Shown here piece after piece: positions 23,318-36,900 of a stretch of DNA of 64,000 nucleotides. The first letter of the stretch is position 1; each line of letters starts with the position of its first letter. The DNA comes from Odiellus spinosus. Taxonomy: Eukaryota; Arthropoda; Arachnida; Opiliones; Phalangiidae. The stretch lies in assembly GCA_963920705.1 (NCBI GenBank), contig OY987227.1, forward strand, positions 25,773,935 through 25,837,934, read 5' to 3'. The translations under genes and the position numbers were made by a program. The notes under the pieces are model-generated. The model had not been told where the DNA came from and did not search any database. It saw only the letters and a list, made by a program, of their open reading frames with translations.

Positions 23318-24466
23318 AAATAATAAATACACCCCATGTAAAAAAAAATAATAAATACACCCCCTGTAAAAAAAAAAATAAATACACCCCCTGTAAAAAA
23401 AAAAAAGAATAACTACACCCCCTGTAAATAAAAATAAATAATAAATACACCCCCTGTAAAAAAAATAATAAATACACCCCCTGTAAAATAAATAATAAAT
23501 ACACCCCCTGTAAAAAAAATAAATAATAAAGACACCCCCTGTAAAAAGAAATAAATAATAAATACACCCACTGTAAATAAAAATAAAAAATAAATACACC
23601 CCCCGGTAAAAAAAATAAATACACCCCCTGTAAATAAAAATTAATAATAAATACACCCCCTGTAAATAAAAATTAATAATAAATACACCCTCTGTAAAAA
23701 AATAATAAATACACCCCCTGTAAATAAAAATAAATAATAAATACACCCCCTGTAAAAAGAAATAAATAATAAATACACCCCTTGTAAAAAATAATAAATA
23801 CACTCCCTGTAAATAAAAATAAATAATAAATACACCCCCTGGAAATAAAAATAAATAATAAATACACCCCCTATAAAAAAAATTAAAAAATACACCCCCC
23901 TGTAAAAAGAAATTAATAATAAATACACCCCCTGTAAAAAAATAATAAATACACCCCCTGTAAAAAAAAATAATAAATACACCTCCTGTAAAAAAATAAT
24001 AAATACACCCCTGTAAATAAAAATAAATAAATACACCCCCTGTAAAAAAAAGTAATAAATACACCCCCTGCAAAAAGAAATTAATAAATACACCCCCTGT
24101 AAAAAGAAATAAATAATAAATACACCCCCTGTAAATAAAAATAAATAAATTTACCCCCTGTAAAAAAAAAAAAAATTCACCCCCTGTAAAAAGAAATAAT
24201 AAATACACTCCTTGTAAAAAAATAAATAATAAATACACCCCCTGTAAAAAATAATAAATACACCCCTGTAAAAAGAAATAAATAATAAATACACCCCCTG
24301 TAAAAAAAATAATAAATACACCCGCTGTAAAAAAAATAATAAATACACCCCCTGTAAAAAGAAATAATACACCCCCTGTAAAAAGAAATAAATAATACAC
24401 CCCCTGTAAAAAAATAATAAATACACCCCCTGTAAAAAGAAATAAATAATAAATACACCCCCTGTA
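23318..24466 (-). repeat. Array D: third GGGGTGT-core minisatellite (24-33 bp units)
   Basis: The unit is AATAATAAATACACCCCCTG followed by TAAA and a short A, AAGAAA or TAAAAA spacer. Units share the TACACCCCCTGTAAA core with array C but have a different spacer and more length variation. The array ends sharply at CCCCCTGTAAG (24466). Confidence 0.93.
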
Positions 24467-24930
24467 AGTTTTATTTATTCCATTTTTTTGTACCATTACT
24501 TTTGAAATTATCAACCTTCTCTACAGAATTTACATGGGATCCTGGGTCGGCTGTAAAATGGAAATTATATCTTTGTTTTTGAAAAATAACAACTAGATAA
24601 TTTAGCGGAACATTTTAATCATTTTGTTTAGTTTTGTAATTACATAATTTTGGAAGCACATTTCATATATACTTTTATAACTTTTTGTTTCGAATACGAC
24701 GTATCGTCTTTAGGCACTGTCTTTTCAAAGCCCCGAACAACACCAACGGCGGACGAACAAAGCTCCGACGGTATAAACCGCGCGGACCATATTTTCTACG
24801 GCTTATTTACGAAGGTTAACCTTTAGATAACGCGAAGGTACCGAGTTAATTACGCGTATCACGACGCGTTTCTAAATTTTATTTATTAAACCGAGTGGAC
24901 AGCCCGATTCATCAGGCCGGCAGTCATCAG
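24467..24930. other. Dscam 3' UTR and flank
   Basis: No coding sequence is recognised. TTTATT at 24880-24885 reads AATAAA on the minus strand, about 46 bases after the proposed Dscam stop, so the mature 3' end may lie near 24860. The satellite island begins about 400 bp further on. Confidence 0.4.
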
Positions 24931-24965
24931 TCACGTGACGTGAAGTCTGCGAAAATCCGCTTCGT
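24931..24965 (-). CDS. Dscam: Dscam proposed last coding exon
   Basis: The acceptor CCTGTCCTAG is followed by codons for DEADFRRLHVT and a TGA, in phase with the donor at 25052. Using the next AG instead gives DFTSRD and a stop. The exon is short, so it is tentative. Confidence 0.35.
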
Positions 24966-27900
24966 CTAGGACAGGAACGTACACCTTCTTACCTTAAAAG
25001 AATATTTAAATATGGCGATTACAGATATTCGATCGGTGACGAGAGTTTTACCTTTTCCGAAAGCGTCACGCTGGTCGCGGTCGCATTCCGCTTCCGAAAG
25101 CTCGTGGCTGTCGCCGAAACTTCTGAAAGCGTGTTGACCGCCGTGGAATGTGTATGTTGTTCCCTCGCTGTCGCTCTCTTCACCAGAATGGCTGTTCAAA
25201 CGACAAGTGAACAATAGCGCTGTTGAGATTCTAATTACAAAGAAACGAGAGAAAAGTAGAAAAAAATAGGTGCTTTTTTTTTTGGATCACGGTAAATGGA
25301 GGCCCTTAGGACTCGGATTTTGGTTTAAAATTAAAACATACATTGACACGTATCAAAAGTCTATAAAACCATTTCCGTTGAAGTTACTAACTCCTTATTT
25401 TCGTCGTTGACGAAAGAATTGACGAACGAGCTCGTGGACCAGCATTTTTCTATCATTACTCGTGCTAAAATTAACGAATACCTTATCATTTAACCACGCT
25501 ATAAATAATGTATCGTAAACAAATTCGAATATTGCTTTTCAGCTCAGCACGATAAAACTTGAGTTGGGAACTTCCCACGAAAGGTGATTTTATAGACTTC
25601 TGATCGTAGGTTTTTTTGGAAAAATAGTTCCCAAGATAGTTGCGCAGCAAACAGCGGAGTTGAAAAAACTATTCGGTTGGCTGAATTTCACTCTACAGCT
25701 AATTTTACGAGGTGCAATTTATTCTTCGTGTAAAATTCTGGTGATAATTTAACGTATTTAAACCCATTACGCATAGAAATAGTAAATAATTTGGCTAAAT
25801 TTTATTTATGCGATTACGTAACTGATTACAGTCTTCGGTAATGCCACATACCGTCGCTCTCAGTTACGTAATCGTGGAGTGATCAACCCAGCGCACTTTT
25901 TCCGTTCATAACGGCACGTGTAACGTCGTCTGCTTCGCGCGGATCATGGAAACCATGTATCTAGCTTCTATAGGTAAATTTTCGAATCAAATAAGCTCAG
26001 AGAATGATTTCGTTTCTCGATTTTAACCTTTTTAAATTGAGAACCGTTCGACAATTTCTTGAATTAAACGATCAATTGTTAATTAGGATAATAGGATACG
26101 TTTAAACTCGTTAATACGCGTAGCCACGGTGTGAATAAAGAATGTGATTATGTAAAGGAAAAGTTAATTCCGTTATTGTGCCACACAATTTTACAAAGCC
26201 TTCGAACGAGAAAAAAAATTGTAATTCTTACACGCGGGCTTGTACCAAATACGTGTAGAGACATTAAAAAAATGAGTTCTTATAGTTAAATGTATTTTAC
26301 GAGCCTGGCCGCTTCTCTACAGAAACAACAGTTACAACTGTTGCAGTATAGACATCTGGGAAGAAACAAAATAAAATGAATCGCCGTAACCCTAACCCTA
26401 ATTAATTAATCAAAATAGCTATAGCGTTTAATTTAATCATCATTGAAATTAATTATTGATTTTATCAATTATGGGTCAAATTTGATGTTAATCAAAGAAT
26501 ATTAAGAAATAGAGTTATAATAACACTTATGTTATAAAGATGTCCTCAAAAGTCAAATTACAAATATATAATTCTAAAGGTACGCGTGTCTTTCGGTATA
26601 TACTAACCATTTCAGTTGAAAAACTTACCCTTCAGAAGTTAAGCTCGAATGGCGGTAAGGGGATCTCGTAGCGTGGACTAGACGGACTGGATTTTTCTCG
26701 ACCGGTGGTCGGACGGGTAAAGGAGGCATGATCCCTGTTGAAAGCAATAAATAACAGAACGATAATCGAAAATTAAAATTAATTATTGCGAAAATAATTA
26801 TAGGGAGTTAAAAAAAAGCAGAGTCGAACATAGCGCTCGGAATAACTAGGATTTTTTCAGATATTTTAATCTCAGATAAATTGTTAATATAAAACCACAA
26901 ATTATATACCAGAAGTAGACGAAACCCTCCTTAGAAGTCTACTACTCTAATGTTCGATATAGCGCTCCTCTCTGTATGGGTAAAAATCCCAATTTTACGA
27001 GATCGGAGGGGTCCTACTTCATACCCCCCTGTCTACGGAAAATTGGAAATTCTCTCACTCCACAAACGACGACGTTTTTTTAACGAACTCCGAGGCTGCT
27101 AGAGATATTCTCTCGACGAACTCCCGCTCCGAAAATATCTACCGTTAGGAGGCGTACGAATCGCGCTTTTTGAAACTAACCCATACAGAGAGGGTAGACA
27201 AGACCAGGGAGTAACAGACTTCAAAGGAGGGTTTCATCGGCTTCTGTTAATAAACAAATTACGCGTTTATTCAAACGGATAATGCGAAGATAAAAATATC
27301 TTGTTTCTCGAAATCCGCGTGTAGAATGAAATATAATAATTATATTTTAATCTAAATTGAAAGGAACAGCGACTAAACTGAATACATTTTAGCTTCAAGA
27401 TCTTAATTTTGTTAAAATCGACGAAGAGACTCGAGTTTCAAATCAGCGAATGAATAACTCGTATAACCAGAGGTATATAATAACCCCCTTCGGGGGGAAG
27501 TATGAAAGGTAGGCAAAATCGACGAACAACAAGTGCCCGGCGTAAATCGCGGCGGATCGACACACCGCTCTACTCCCAAAAAATAGTTACACCATTTTGA
27601 ACCTCACTAAATTTTCCCTACGCACACTTCCGGAACTCGCGAGCTGAAGTCAACCTTCGACTCCATTTTAGCAGACAGCCTGACTCCCGAGACAGGAAGT
27701 TCTAAACACAAATCGAGCCGTCTTGTTTATACAAAGACCATTTACTAGAGTAGCGACATTGAGTAGTCCAGCGCGAGCTAGTGGCCTAGATAGTCAGCAG
27801 CGGGCTCTTGTTGTTCGTGATTTTTAGCATTGGTAGTATAGGGGCTTTCATACTTCCCCCCGAAGGGGATTATTATATAACTCTGGTTTAACGTATCAAT

Positions 27901-30900
27901 TTCCTACAACAATGAGCACAAAAAGTTCGCCTTACATTCAGATACGTTAACTCGAATAAGAAATGGATATTTTTTCGCGAACGGATAATTAAGTTATAGG
28001 AATTCCGAGCTCTAGTCGAAAAGTTCGCGTTAAACCAAATGATACTTACGGGGCGTTTGATATAAATTATGAGAAGGGTGTAACGGGACGGATGAACTTT
28101 CCATGATATGCGAATACGAGTCTTCGTCTTCTTCCTAATTCAAGATTTGGAGGGTTGTTAATTCTTCGAAAAGCCGAGGGAACAAATGATGCGACAAAGA
28201 AAAAGATAAGAATGGTCGGGCCTTAGCATGTAGTAACCGTTTTCAAGAAAAATCAAACTGACCGATTTAAATATAAATAAAAATGAAATGAAATCGGTAG
28301 AAAATTAGGATACGGACGCCAAAGGAAATACATAGATACGCATCTCTCAAAATTGGACTGGTCGCTCAAACAACGATCTTAGTACCATAATACTGAAGTC
28401 CATATGGGGGGGGGGGATCTAATTTTTCAAGCGTTTCTTAAATAAAAACGTTTAACCATAAACTAGCCTGCCTTTTAGCAATAGAGGTTTTTTCCAGACC
28501 CTTCTCATTGCTCTTAATTGATGCAAAAGGGCGAAAAGAAATTTATCGCAAAGTGGCTTCCGATAAAGAGCTCTTCTAGCCCTCGTGTAACATTAGTCTG
28601 AGATATAAAAAACACGTTGCCATCATAAATTAACTTCAAATCCCTCCCCCCCCCTACTCTTTCTCTAAGCAAGTATACCTATTAAAACTGATAAAGGCAG
28701 AGTTTAAACCATAATTGAAGGTGGCGGTGCTAAGTCTAACTCTCTACACAATTTTAAAAGAAGCCCGAGACTTCATGAGTCAATCAGCAGCGTCATTCCA
28801 CTCTTTGGCTCATGCTAAGTCTTATTACTTAAGAATTTTCGACTAATTAACGACGGTTCAATTAAAATAAAAAAATTTCGTTGTATTATTTTTTGAGGAC
28901 CAAGTATTTACAATTTGGAGGTCGGTTTGTGGTCAAAAATTTAAAAGGTATTCCACAAAGGAAGATATAAGTTACAATATTTTAGAGGTGGATTGGTAAA
29001 TGAAATATTAATTTAATGTGAAAAAATGATTTTGGAGCACGAAAGATTTGCGGGAAATCGAACTGGGGGCGCTCTTTGTTCATTCAAAATACTCACCCAT
29101 TTAGGTGGAGGATATGGCACTTCGTAGATGTGTTCTCGCCTTCCAATTGTCCGCCTCATACTCTGACTGCTTTCTCCTCCTTCCATAATGTGTTTATGAC
29201 TTCCGGGAAGGACTCGACTGGTGGCGTAAGGCGACGGGTAATAGAGTTGATCTTTCGGGATACTTCCACTTTCGGGACTACCGGGTTTCCGGTCCAAGAC
29301 TGACATGTTCATACCCTCGCACGATTTCTCCTCTCGTAATCTACACTCTAAAAGTCCGAGGAAGACACGGTTTTTTAAAAATCAAGCACCGCTTCGGCGA
29401 GATGGAAACTGACCCCGAACCGGAGTATTATCGTGACGTCGACGTTTCATAACCACGACGCAAGCCACGACCGAAATGACGAATAAAACTACGATAGCGC
29501 ACGAAGCGGGCACGACGATGCCCAGGCTTCGGTACAGTGCTGAACGGCGTTCGTCCATGGCCGTGAACGGTGGAGCTACTGAAAGTAAAAGTCTTTAAGA
29601 ATTCGTCCTGGTCTCAAACTCAAAACTCCTTGGTAACCGCGTTAATATATATTAATAAAGCTTCTGATCGGTACTTACCTCCACCCATCGTTAATGTAGC
29701 GAATATATACTCGGCCTCAGTTGGCCCGGCATCAGTATGGGCCACCACGAGAGCCGTGTACCAGGTTGCGGGAGACAAGTCCGTGACGAGGACGGATTTC
29801 TGGTTGGGCATAATATTATTGGAAACGAGAATCCATTCTTTTTGACTGTGTCCTTTGTACTGGATTACGAAGTACTTGATAGGGCATCCGTTCGTCTGCC
29901 AGGCCGACAATTGGAGTAAAACTGACGTGGAATTTATCTCGATGAATGAATCTTTGTCGGGAGCTATTGACACTATAAAATATTAAGTGAAAAAAGCTTG
30001 AAGTCAACGAGGGGGAGAATGTTTTGTGTCCGCTGTTCTTCGAAACTGCCAGTGTCGTTTCAGCTAAGACTAAATACTGGATACCTCTCTTAACAGATAA
30101 AGAAGAAAAACAAAACCTAGCGTTCATAAGGCAAGCTCTAACGGCGTGTTCTTAAACGTATTGTTTCTTTTGAAACTCAATTTTATCCTGGATTATACCT
30201 TTTTAGTTTGACAAATCCATTAACTTCATTTGAAAGCTATATATATTTAAAACTCGATCCCTGTAAACTATGTCTACTAAGAGATATATTTTAATTAATA
30301 GTTATAAAATTCACCTACAAAATTGTAATTATCGAATGGATTTAGACGTCAAAAGCGTCGCTATAAACCAAAATTGAAAACGAGATTTTCTCGGCTGACC
30401 CCAAAGTTTAAATCAAAGCTCGTTTAGTTCAGAGCCAGAGACAGATAGCTATATAGGGGTCAACCGCGCGGCCACGGACGATCGATATTTGAAAATTATC
30501 AATTCATTAAATCTTCTGGGCGTAAATTATCCAGTCTCGTCGGCCTCATAACTGACATAATCTCCATTCAACGAGAAACTACGCTACAGCTTCGAAGGGA
30601 AAGGGTCTTTCGCGTCGCCCTATAAATTGATTTAGAGAATTATCGCGCGTGAAAAGCGTGGCTCTTCGTGGCTTTATTGTCAAACTTTTGATTCGATACA
30701 CGCTCCAGATCTCCTCGCCCACTTAAAGGGAGACTGATAACAAAATTAGGAACTGCTCTTGTAATAAATAACTTGTCAGTCTCATCGCGACCATGGAGAA
30801 GGAATTTGCAGCAATGAATCCCCTTTTTAATCTCAAGAATTTCATTTATGTATTTTCTTTGATAGCTCTGTTGTCGTAATTACTCTAATCAGACTTCCAT

Positions 30901-33900
30901 CATGTTCATCGTGCGAATTTATAGCCATTTCCTATTGGTCGGGACAGTCGCGTGACTAAGTATAAGTATTTACCCACAAACCCTTATAATGAATCAGATG
31001 TGTGTTTGCCTTACCATCCCTCCATCCACAAACCACATTTTGTAGAAAAACGTGTAATTCTTCCATAGGTGCTAGGTTAATCACTTTTGGAACAATTATT
31101 GAGTTTAGCTTATATGGCGCATGCGTATTGGATTTTAGCATGTAAATTAGGGGAATAAATAATTTCCGACCAAAACTTTTGACCGCATTAAGTTCCCCAC
31201 CCCATTTACTGCCAGAAACGCTCAAAAACCTTAAGAAAACTGAGGAGGAGGTCCCAAAATACTAAATCCCCACTTATACAGTAGAAAAATAAAAAATAAA
31301 AAATCATACTTTCAAATTTACGTGGTATTTGTAGGCGAAATGCAGTTGAAATTAAATAAAATTAGGTTATAATGGTTTCTAATACCTCCGCCTTGGGTTC
31401 TGGATCCCACAGTTGAACTGGCTTTACTCTTGCCGATGCCGTTGAAAGCTACGATGTAAAATTCGTAAAGACATCCGCAGTCCAAGTTCTGGTACGTATA
31501 GCTAGTCTGATGGGCTGCCATCTGACGGTCGTCCCACGCTTCCTGTTCTTTGTGACTGTAGAGATAGTACCCTGCGTGGATAGTAAAGCCGTAGGATTGA
31601 GTCAGTTACGCTGGAATACAATACAAAAACGATACAAGACGACACGTTCATGAATTGCACAGTGTCCATTGTTTACCATACAATTCATCTTAGTTCTGTG
31701 GCGGTAGAGTAATACAATGGAATACGTAGTAAAATATCGTAGTGACGTCATGAGAATTGCTCATTATATCCCTTTTTCAATCTAGAGCAACGTCCACACA
31801 AGGCAAATTGAAATGCTTTCAATTTCCCAACAGTCTTGTATGGTCAAAATGAACCTTTTAAGCTACAAAAATCTCATACTTAAACCCTTTTCAGACGGGT
31901 CGTAACTAGCCGGTTTAATCAGATTTAACCATGGTTTATTCAAAATTAACCGAGGTTTATTGAACTGAAAAGGCTATGTAAACCTCGGTTAAATCTGATT
32001 AAACCACAGCTAATTACGCCTCGTCTGAAGAGGATATTAGGGCCAAAATACTCTAGATATCATTTTGGAAACTTTAGCTTCCAAATTCCCAACAGTCTTG
32101 AATGGTCAAAAAAAAAAAAAAAAAAAAATCTACATTTTAAGCTCTAAATATAATAATATATATGGCTAAAATACACTATACATTTCATTTTGGGTTTTCC
32201 AAACGTGTTAAAAACGTTTTGGAAATATTTCGCGCGAACGAGGCTTCTAATGTCGTGTATAACTCCATTAGAAAATGCAAATAGAATTAGGTGGAATTCT
32301 GTAATATTGATACCATATCCTCGGAAGAGCGTATAAAAACGAGATATTGGCATTAATGTCGCCTAAATATCGCGGTAATGGATAGTAAAGAGGATGATGA
32401 TTTCGATTCGCGCGCTTGTCAAATATTGTTAATCGAATGAAGACGAGTCGGGATATTAGGTTTGATTCGTGAATAATCTCGAATTTAGTCTGGAATCGGG
32501 TAAATATATATTAATTAGGCCACCTCCGTACCTGAAACGGGTGGATTATCGCCGAGCGGAGCGTTCCACTGAAGATGGATGGACGAGGTTGTGACGGCTT
32601 CAACGGACAAGACGACGGCTACCGGAGGATCTGTAAACAACGGTAAATCGAGAATCGCGAGCCAAAAGCTCTTTCAATTAGTCCTATCAGAAATAGATGA
32701 ACCGAAATTATCAACGAGAGCTTAGTTTGGGAAATGCATTTTATTTGGAGTGAATGGGGAGGGTAAGCACTGGGGGAATGGGCTTCCTCGGCCTCAATGA
32801 AATACCGAGGAGGATCTTGGGAAACTGATCGCCCCACGTAGCGACGGCTGCAAACCAAGCCAGGTGGCGCATTCAACGTTTCTCGGCTAGGCGAAATTCC
32901 GCGGGGGAGGGGGCTACAACTGTCGTCTAAGAGAGGGGAAACGGAGAACTTGCCTGTGGCGTTAGAGGAATAGCTCGTTGATAATTTCGGTTCATCTATT
33001 TCTGGTCCTATATATGCAAAATCCGGTACACCAACTCTACTCTAACCGTGAAAGTCACCCGAAACTCGATGAGTGGAACGGTCTGGTAATCTTTAGTAGA
33101 GTTCTCGGGTGACATTAACCACGAGTATAAATTCTACTATCCAATTCCTCCTATTTGCCCGTTTCGTAGTTTATAATACTGGCTTCAATTTACATCCGAT
33201 TAACACGCGAAGGTCTTATAACTCTATATATTTGGCGGACTAGGTATACGAGCCGTTACCGATTTAATATCAGAAATTTAATCCATCGTATTGTCTAATT
33301 CCTCTATGTTTCGTCTACAAGGTGTTGTTCCGCCTTCATGAACCACTTCCATTACTCACAATGAAACCTTACCACTAACTTGGCTAGGTCTATAACTAAT
33401 CTGCGACTGGCCTTAGAAATATTATCCACTCAAAATTAAATTAAAACATTAAATATTAATGTTATTTTTATTACTAAATGAAAGAAAGAGAAAAATCAAA
33501 GATTTTCTCTAAAATGTCGTAGAAATTTTATGATTTTTGCTTTTCTAAAGTTAAATTTCATAAATTCGGACTCCATACGCGTAAAAACCGTACAAAAACT
33601 CACCCAATGTTTCTCAATAATTTACAGTTAATTGTAAAACTCGCGAACTAAACTCGCTAAGCCTAAATCCTTCGAGAATAAATTTTAGACTGGAAACATT
33701 TTTGGAGAAAACTGAGTACTCTTGTAAACAGCTCTTTCGGTTAATTCAAACGCCATTTCAAAGATTAACTATTTCCATCAGCAGAAGCCGATGAAACCCT
33801 CCTTTGAAGTCTACTACTCCAATGTTCCATATAGCGCTCCTCTCTGTATGGGTAAAATTCCCAATTTTACGAGTTAGAAGGGGTCCTAATTCATCCCCCC

Positions 33901-36900
33901 TGTCTACGGAAAATTGGAAATTCTCTCTCTCCACAAACGACGACGTTTTTTGGACGAACTCCAAGGCTGCTAGAGATATTCGCTCGACGAACTCCCGCTC
34001 CGAAAACATCTACCGTTAGGAGGCGTACGAATCGCGCCTTTTGAGAATAACCCATACAGAGAGGGGTAGACAAGACCAGGGAGTAATAGACTTCAAAGGA
34101 GGGTTTCATCGGCTTCTGATAAAAATAACTAGTTTATATGCTATAGTAGCCCTTTAAGTATGGAAAATTCACAAATTTTGAGAAACTTAAATGACCTAAA
34201 TAAATACCAAACCAAGTCGAAATCGAAAGGGATTTTTAGCTTACCGTTCTCCAAAGTTTCGATGACAATCTCGTCGGAAGGAGGCCCCGAGCCTTTCGAA
34301 TTGAAAGCCTGCACGACAATGCTGTACTTTGAAGCGCGTCGTAAAGTCGAGATGACAGCTTCTTCCTTGAAGCCTTCGCCGATTTCTATGGTCCGATAGT
34401 TGTAGGGATTGGGAGAGTTTTGTATTCTATAACCGAGGTAATAGCCTTTCAGTTTCCCATTACGATGCTCTTTCTTTGGACTCTGAAAACAAGAAAATAA
34501 GGAAAATAAGATTATTTTCAAATAGAAAGATCCATAGAAAACTAAAATGAGAAACTCGAAATAACACAACTTTCTTCCAAGGGATAATGTTTCAGACTTT
34601 CTTAAAGGTAATGCGATGATCTAATCCAACTTATAAGTGCAACAAAAACACTAATTACGCGGGAAAGAGAGGAAGAAGAATATGGTTGTCATCCAAAATA
34701 TTTGTTATATACTTTTCCTATAAATAAATCGCAAAGATCGTGAGCAATGTACGACAGTGCTATGACGTCGAGAGATTATTAAAACTGAAACTTATGCTTT
34801 CAAAACACAAAGCTAGAAACGTTCTTAATCTAAGCACAAAGCTAGAAACGTTCTTAATCTAAGCACAAAGCTAGAAACGTTCTTAATCTAAGCACAAAGC
34901 TAGAAACGTTCTTAATCTAAGCACAAAGCTAGAAACGTTCTTAATCTAAGCATAAAGCTAGAAACGTTCTTAATCTACGCACAAAGCTAGAATCGTTCTT
35001 AATCTAAGCACAAAGCTAGAAAGGTTAGTAATCTACGAACAAAGCTAGAAACGATCGTAATCCACGCATAAAGCTAAAAACGTTCTTAATCTAAGCACAA
35101 AGCTAGAAACGTTCTTAATCTAAGCACAAAGCTAAAATCGTTCTTTATCTAAGCACAAAGATAAAAACGTTCTTAATCTAAGCACAAAGCTAGAAACGTT
35201 CTTAATCTAAGCACAAAGCTAGAAACGTTCTTAATCTAAGCACAAAGCTAGAAACGTTCTTAATCTAAGCACAAAGCTAGAAACGTTCTTAATCTAAGCA
35301 TAAAGCTAGAAACGTTCTTAATCTAAGCATAAAGCTAGAAACTATGTTAAATTGTGCAAAGAAAAAAATTGTTCAACTTCAAAATCACTTTTGTTTCAAT
35401 AACACCCAAGATTATCGAGTTTTGATCTGATAAAAATGAACAAATCGTTCGCTTCTGTTGCATACCGAGGTCTCTCGTAATCAGGCGAAATGAATTAATC
35501 TTTTGATAAATACATTTAAAACAATTTTCTTCAAAGTTGGTAAATGGAAGTCGAGCCACGTTAACAATACGGTGGTCTAAAAAGTTTCGGAGTTTCTGGT
35601 ATGGCACGCGTATAGCGTTAATTAGGGAAAATGTTTCAGTCGGGAGTCAACGAGAATTAAAAGTAGAAAGAGAAATGATTCTGTTGGGGGATGAGCTCGG
35701 CGCCCGTTTTCGTGGCTTCCGAGATAGAGAAAGAGCCCGAGTTTCGCTCGCTAACTTTTACAGAAATTAATGATCGCCTTTAATATTACTTTGGAAGCTA
35801 AATTAGATTCAGTCGGAAACGTTTTCCCGGAGCCCTCATTAATTTAGACGCCCTTTTAAAAGGACTTTTCGAAAAAAAAAAAAAAAAAAAAAAAAAAACT
35901 ACCTAAAAAAAGTGGAAACAAAAAAAGTTACCCTTAGAAAATAAGAGTGTATGGTCGCTCTAATCTAACTTTTCTTGGTCCGGGTTATAAGAATAAAAAA
36001 AAACTTAGAAAGTAACTCATTTCTAATCTGTTTAGAGTTAAAGGGATACTGAAGTGCTTCGATAATTATAATGCAATTATTTATAAAGAAAAATGGTAAC
36101 AGTTTCACTTTAATACCTTATAATCTTTGAATTTCAGCTAATTACGCTAAGACAGCTGTAGTTATTGTAAGTTTACATTTGGTAGAAACTGAAACTCATT
36201 ATGACCCTCGCAGTAATATAATAATTAGCCTAAAAATAACACCCCGAATGAACGAATTTTTTTTTCTATAATTCGTCGATTTAAAATTATTCTAAGATAA
36301 GGGTGCTAGAGACCAAATTCTATCACAGAGCAACGCAGGTTGACTAATTTAACAATCAAACAGTGTAAAGTGACATCCTATAAATTATATTGATTAAAAC
36401 TAACTTGTTAATTGGTTGCGATAATAAAATGAAGCAAATTATCCAAAATAATTTGTGAAAAATCTGTCAATTCTTATCATTAAATTTTATGGCTAAATTT
36501 AGACTCCACGCTATTAAAAAAAAATAAAATTAAATTAAGTAGCGCATGAACTTTACGGAGTTTAAAAAAATAATACTTGTGAGCGGGGATTCTTCTTCAA
36601 TCTAGAAATTTTGCTAATCTAATTTACTTTTTTTTTTTTTTTAAATAATTAAGAAGAATAATTGAAGTGTTTGTTTGCATTTTATTGTTTCAAAAATAAC
36701 TTAGATAAGGTACTGCACCAAATAAAACACTAAATATTTAATAAGTTAAAGATATCAACTTGAAATTAGAGCGTACCCACCTGCCACGTTATACGAACAG
36801 ATCTCGATGTTATGGCTGAAGCCTTTACGGAAATTGGAGGTCCTTCAGGCGCTAGAAAAATATAATTAGCAAATTAGATCGAATCACCCTAATTAACAGG

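Noticed and set aside
6720-24466. CRISPR array
   Set aside because: Repeats are directly adjacent without unique spacers, and the context is eukaryotic.
6720-24466. Classical G-quadruplex array
   Set aside because: G4-G5 runs are about 17-25 nt apart, too far for standard short-loop quadruplexes; only long-loop forms would be possible.
15126-24514. Minus-strand open frames of arrays C, A-prime and D, including 349- and 497-codon frames
   Set aside because: Same reason: period-locked translations of minisatellite units.
26388-26401. CCCTAA telomere repeat
   Set aside because: Only two hexamers; too short to distinguish from chance.
32619-32876. 85-codon minus open frame as a missing Dscam exon
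   Set aside because: It overlaps the FN5 acceptor and has no FNIII or Ig residues.
33758-34109. Short open frames recurring in each M1 element (SREFVERISLAALEF, MKPSFEVYYS)
   Set aside because: They appear on both strands of every copy, are interrupted in several and resemble no transposase.
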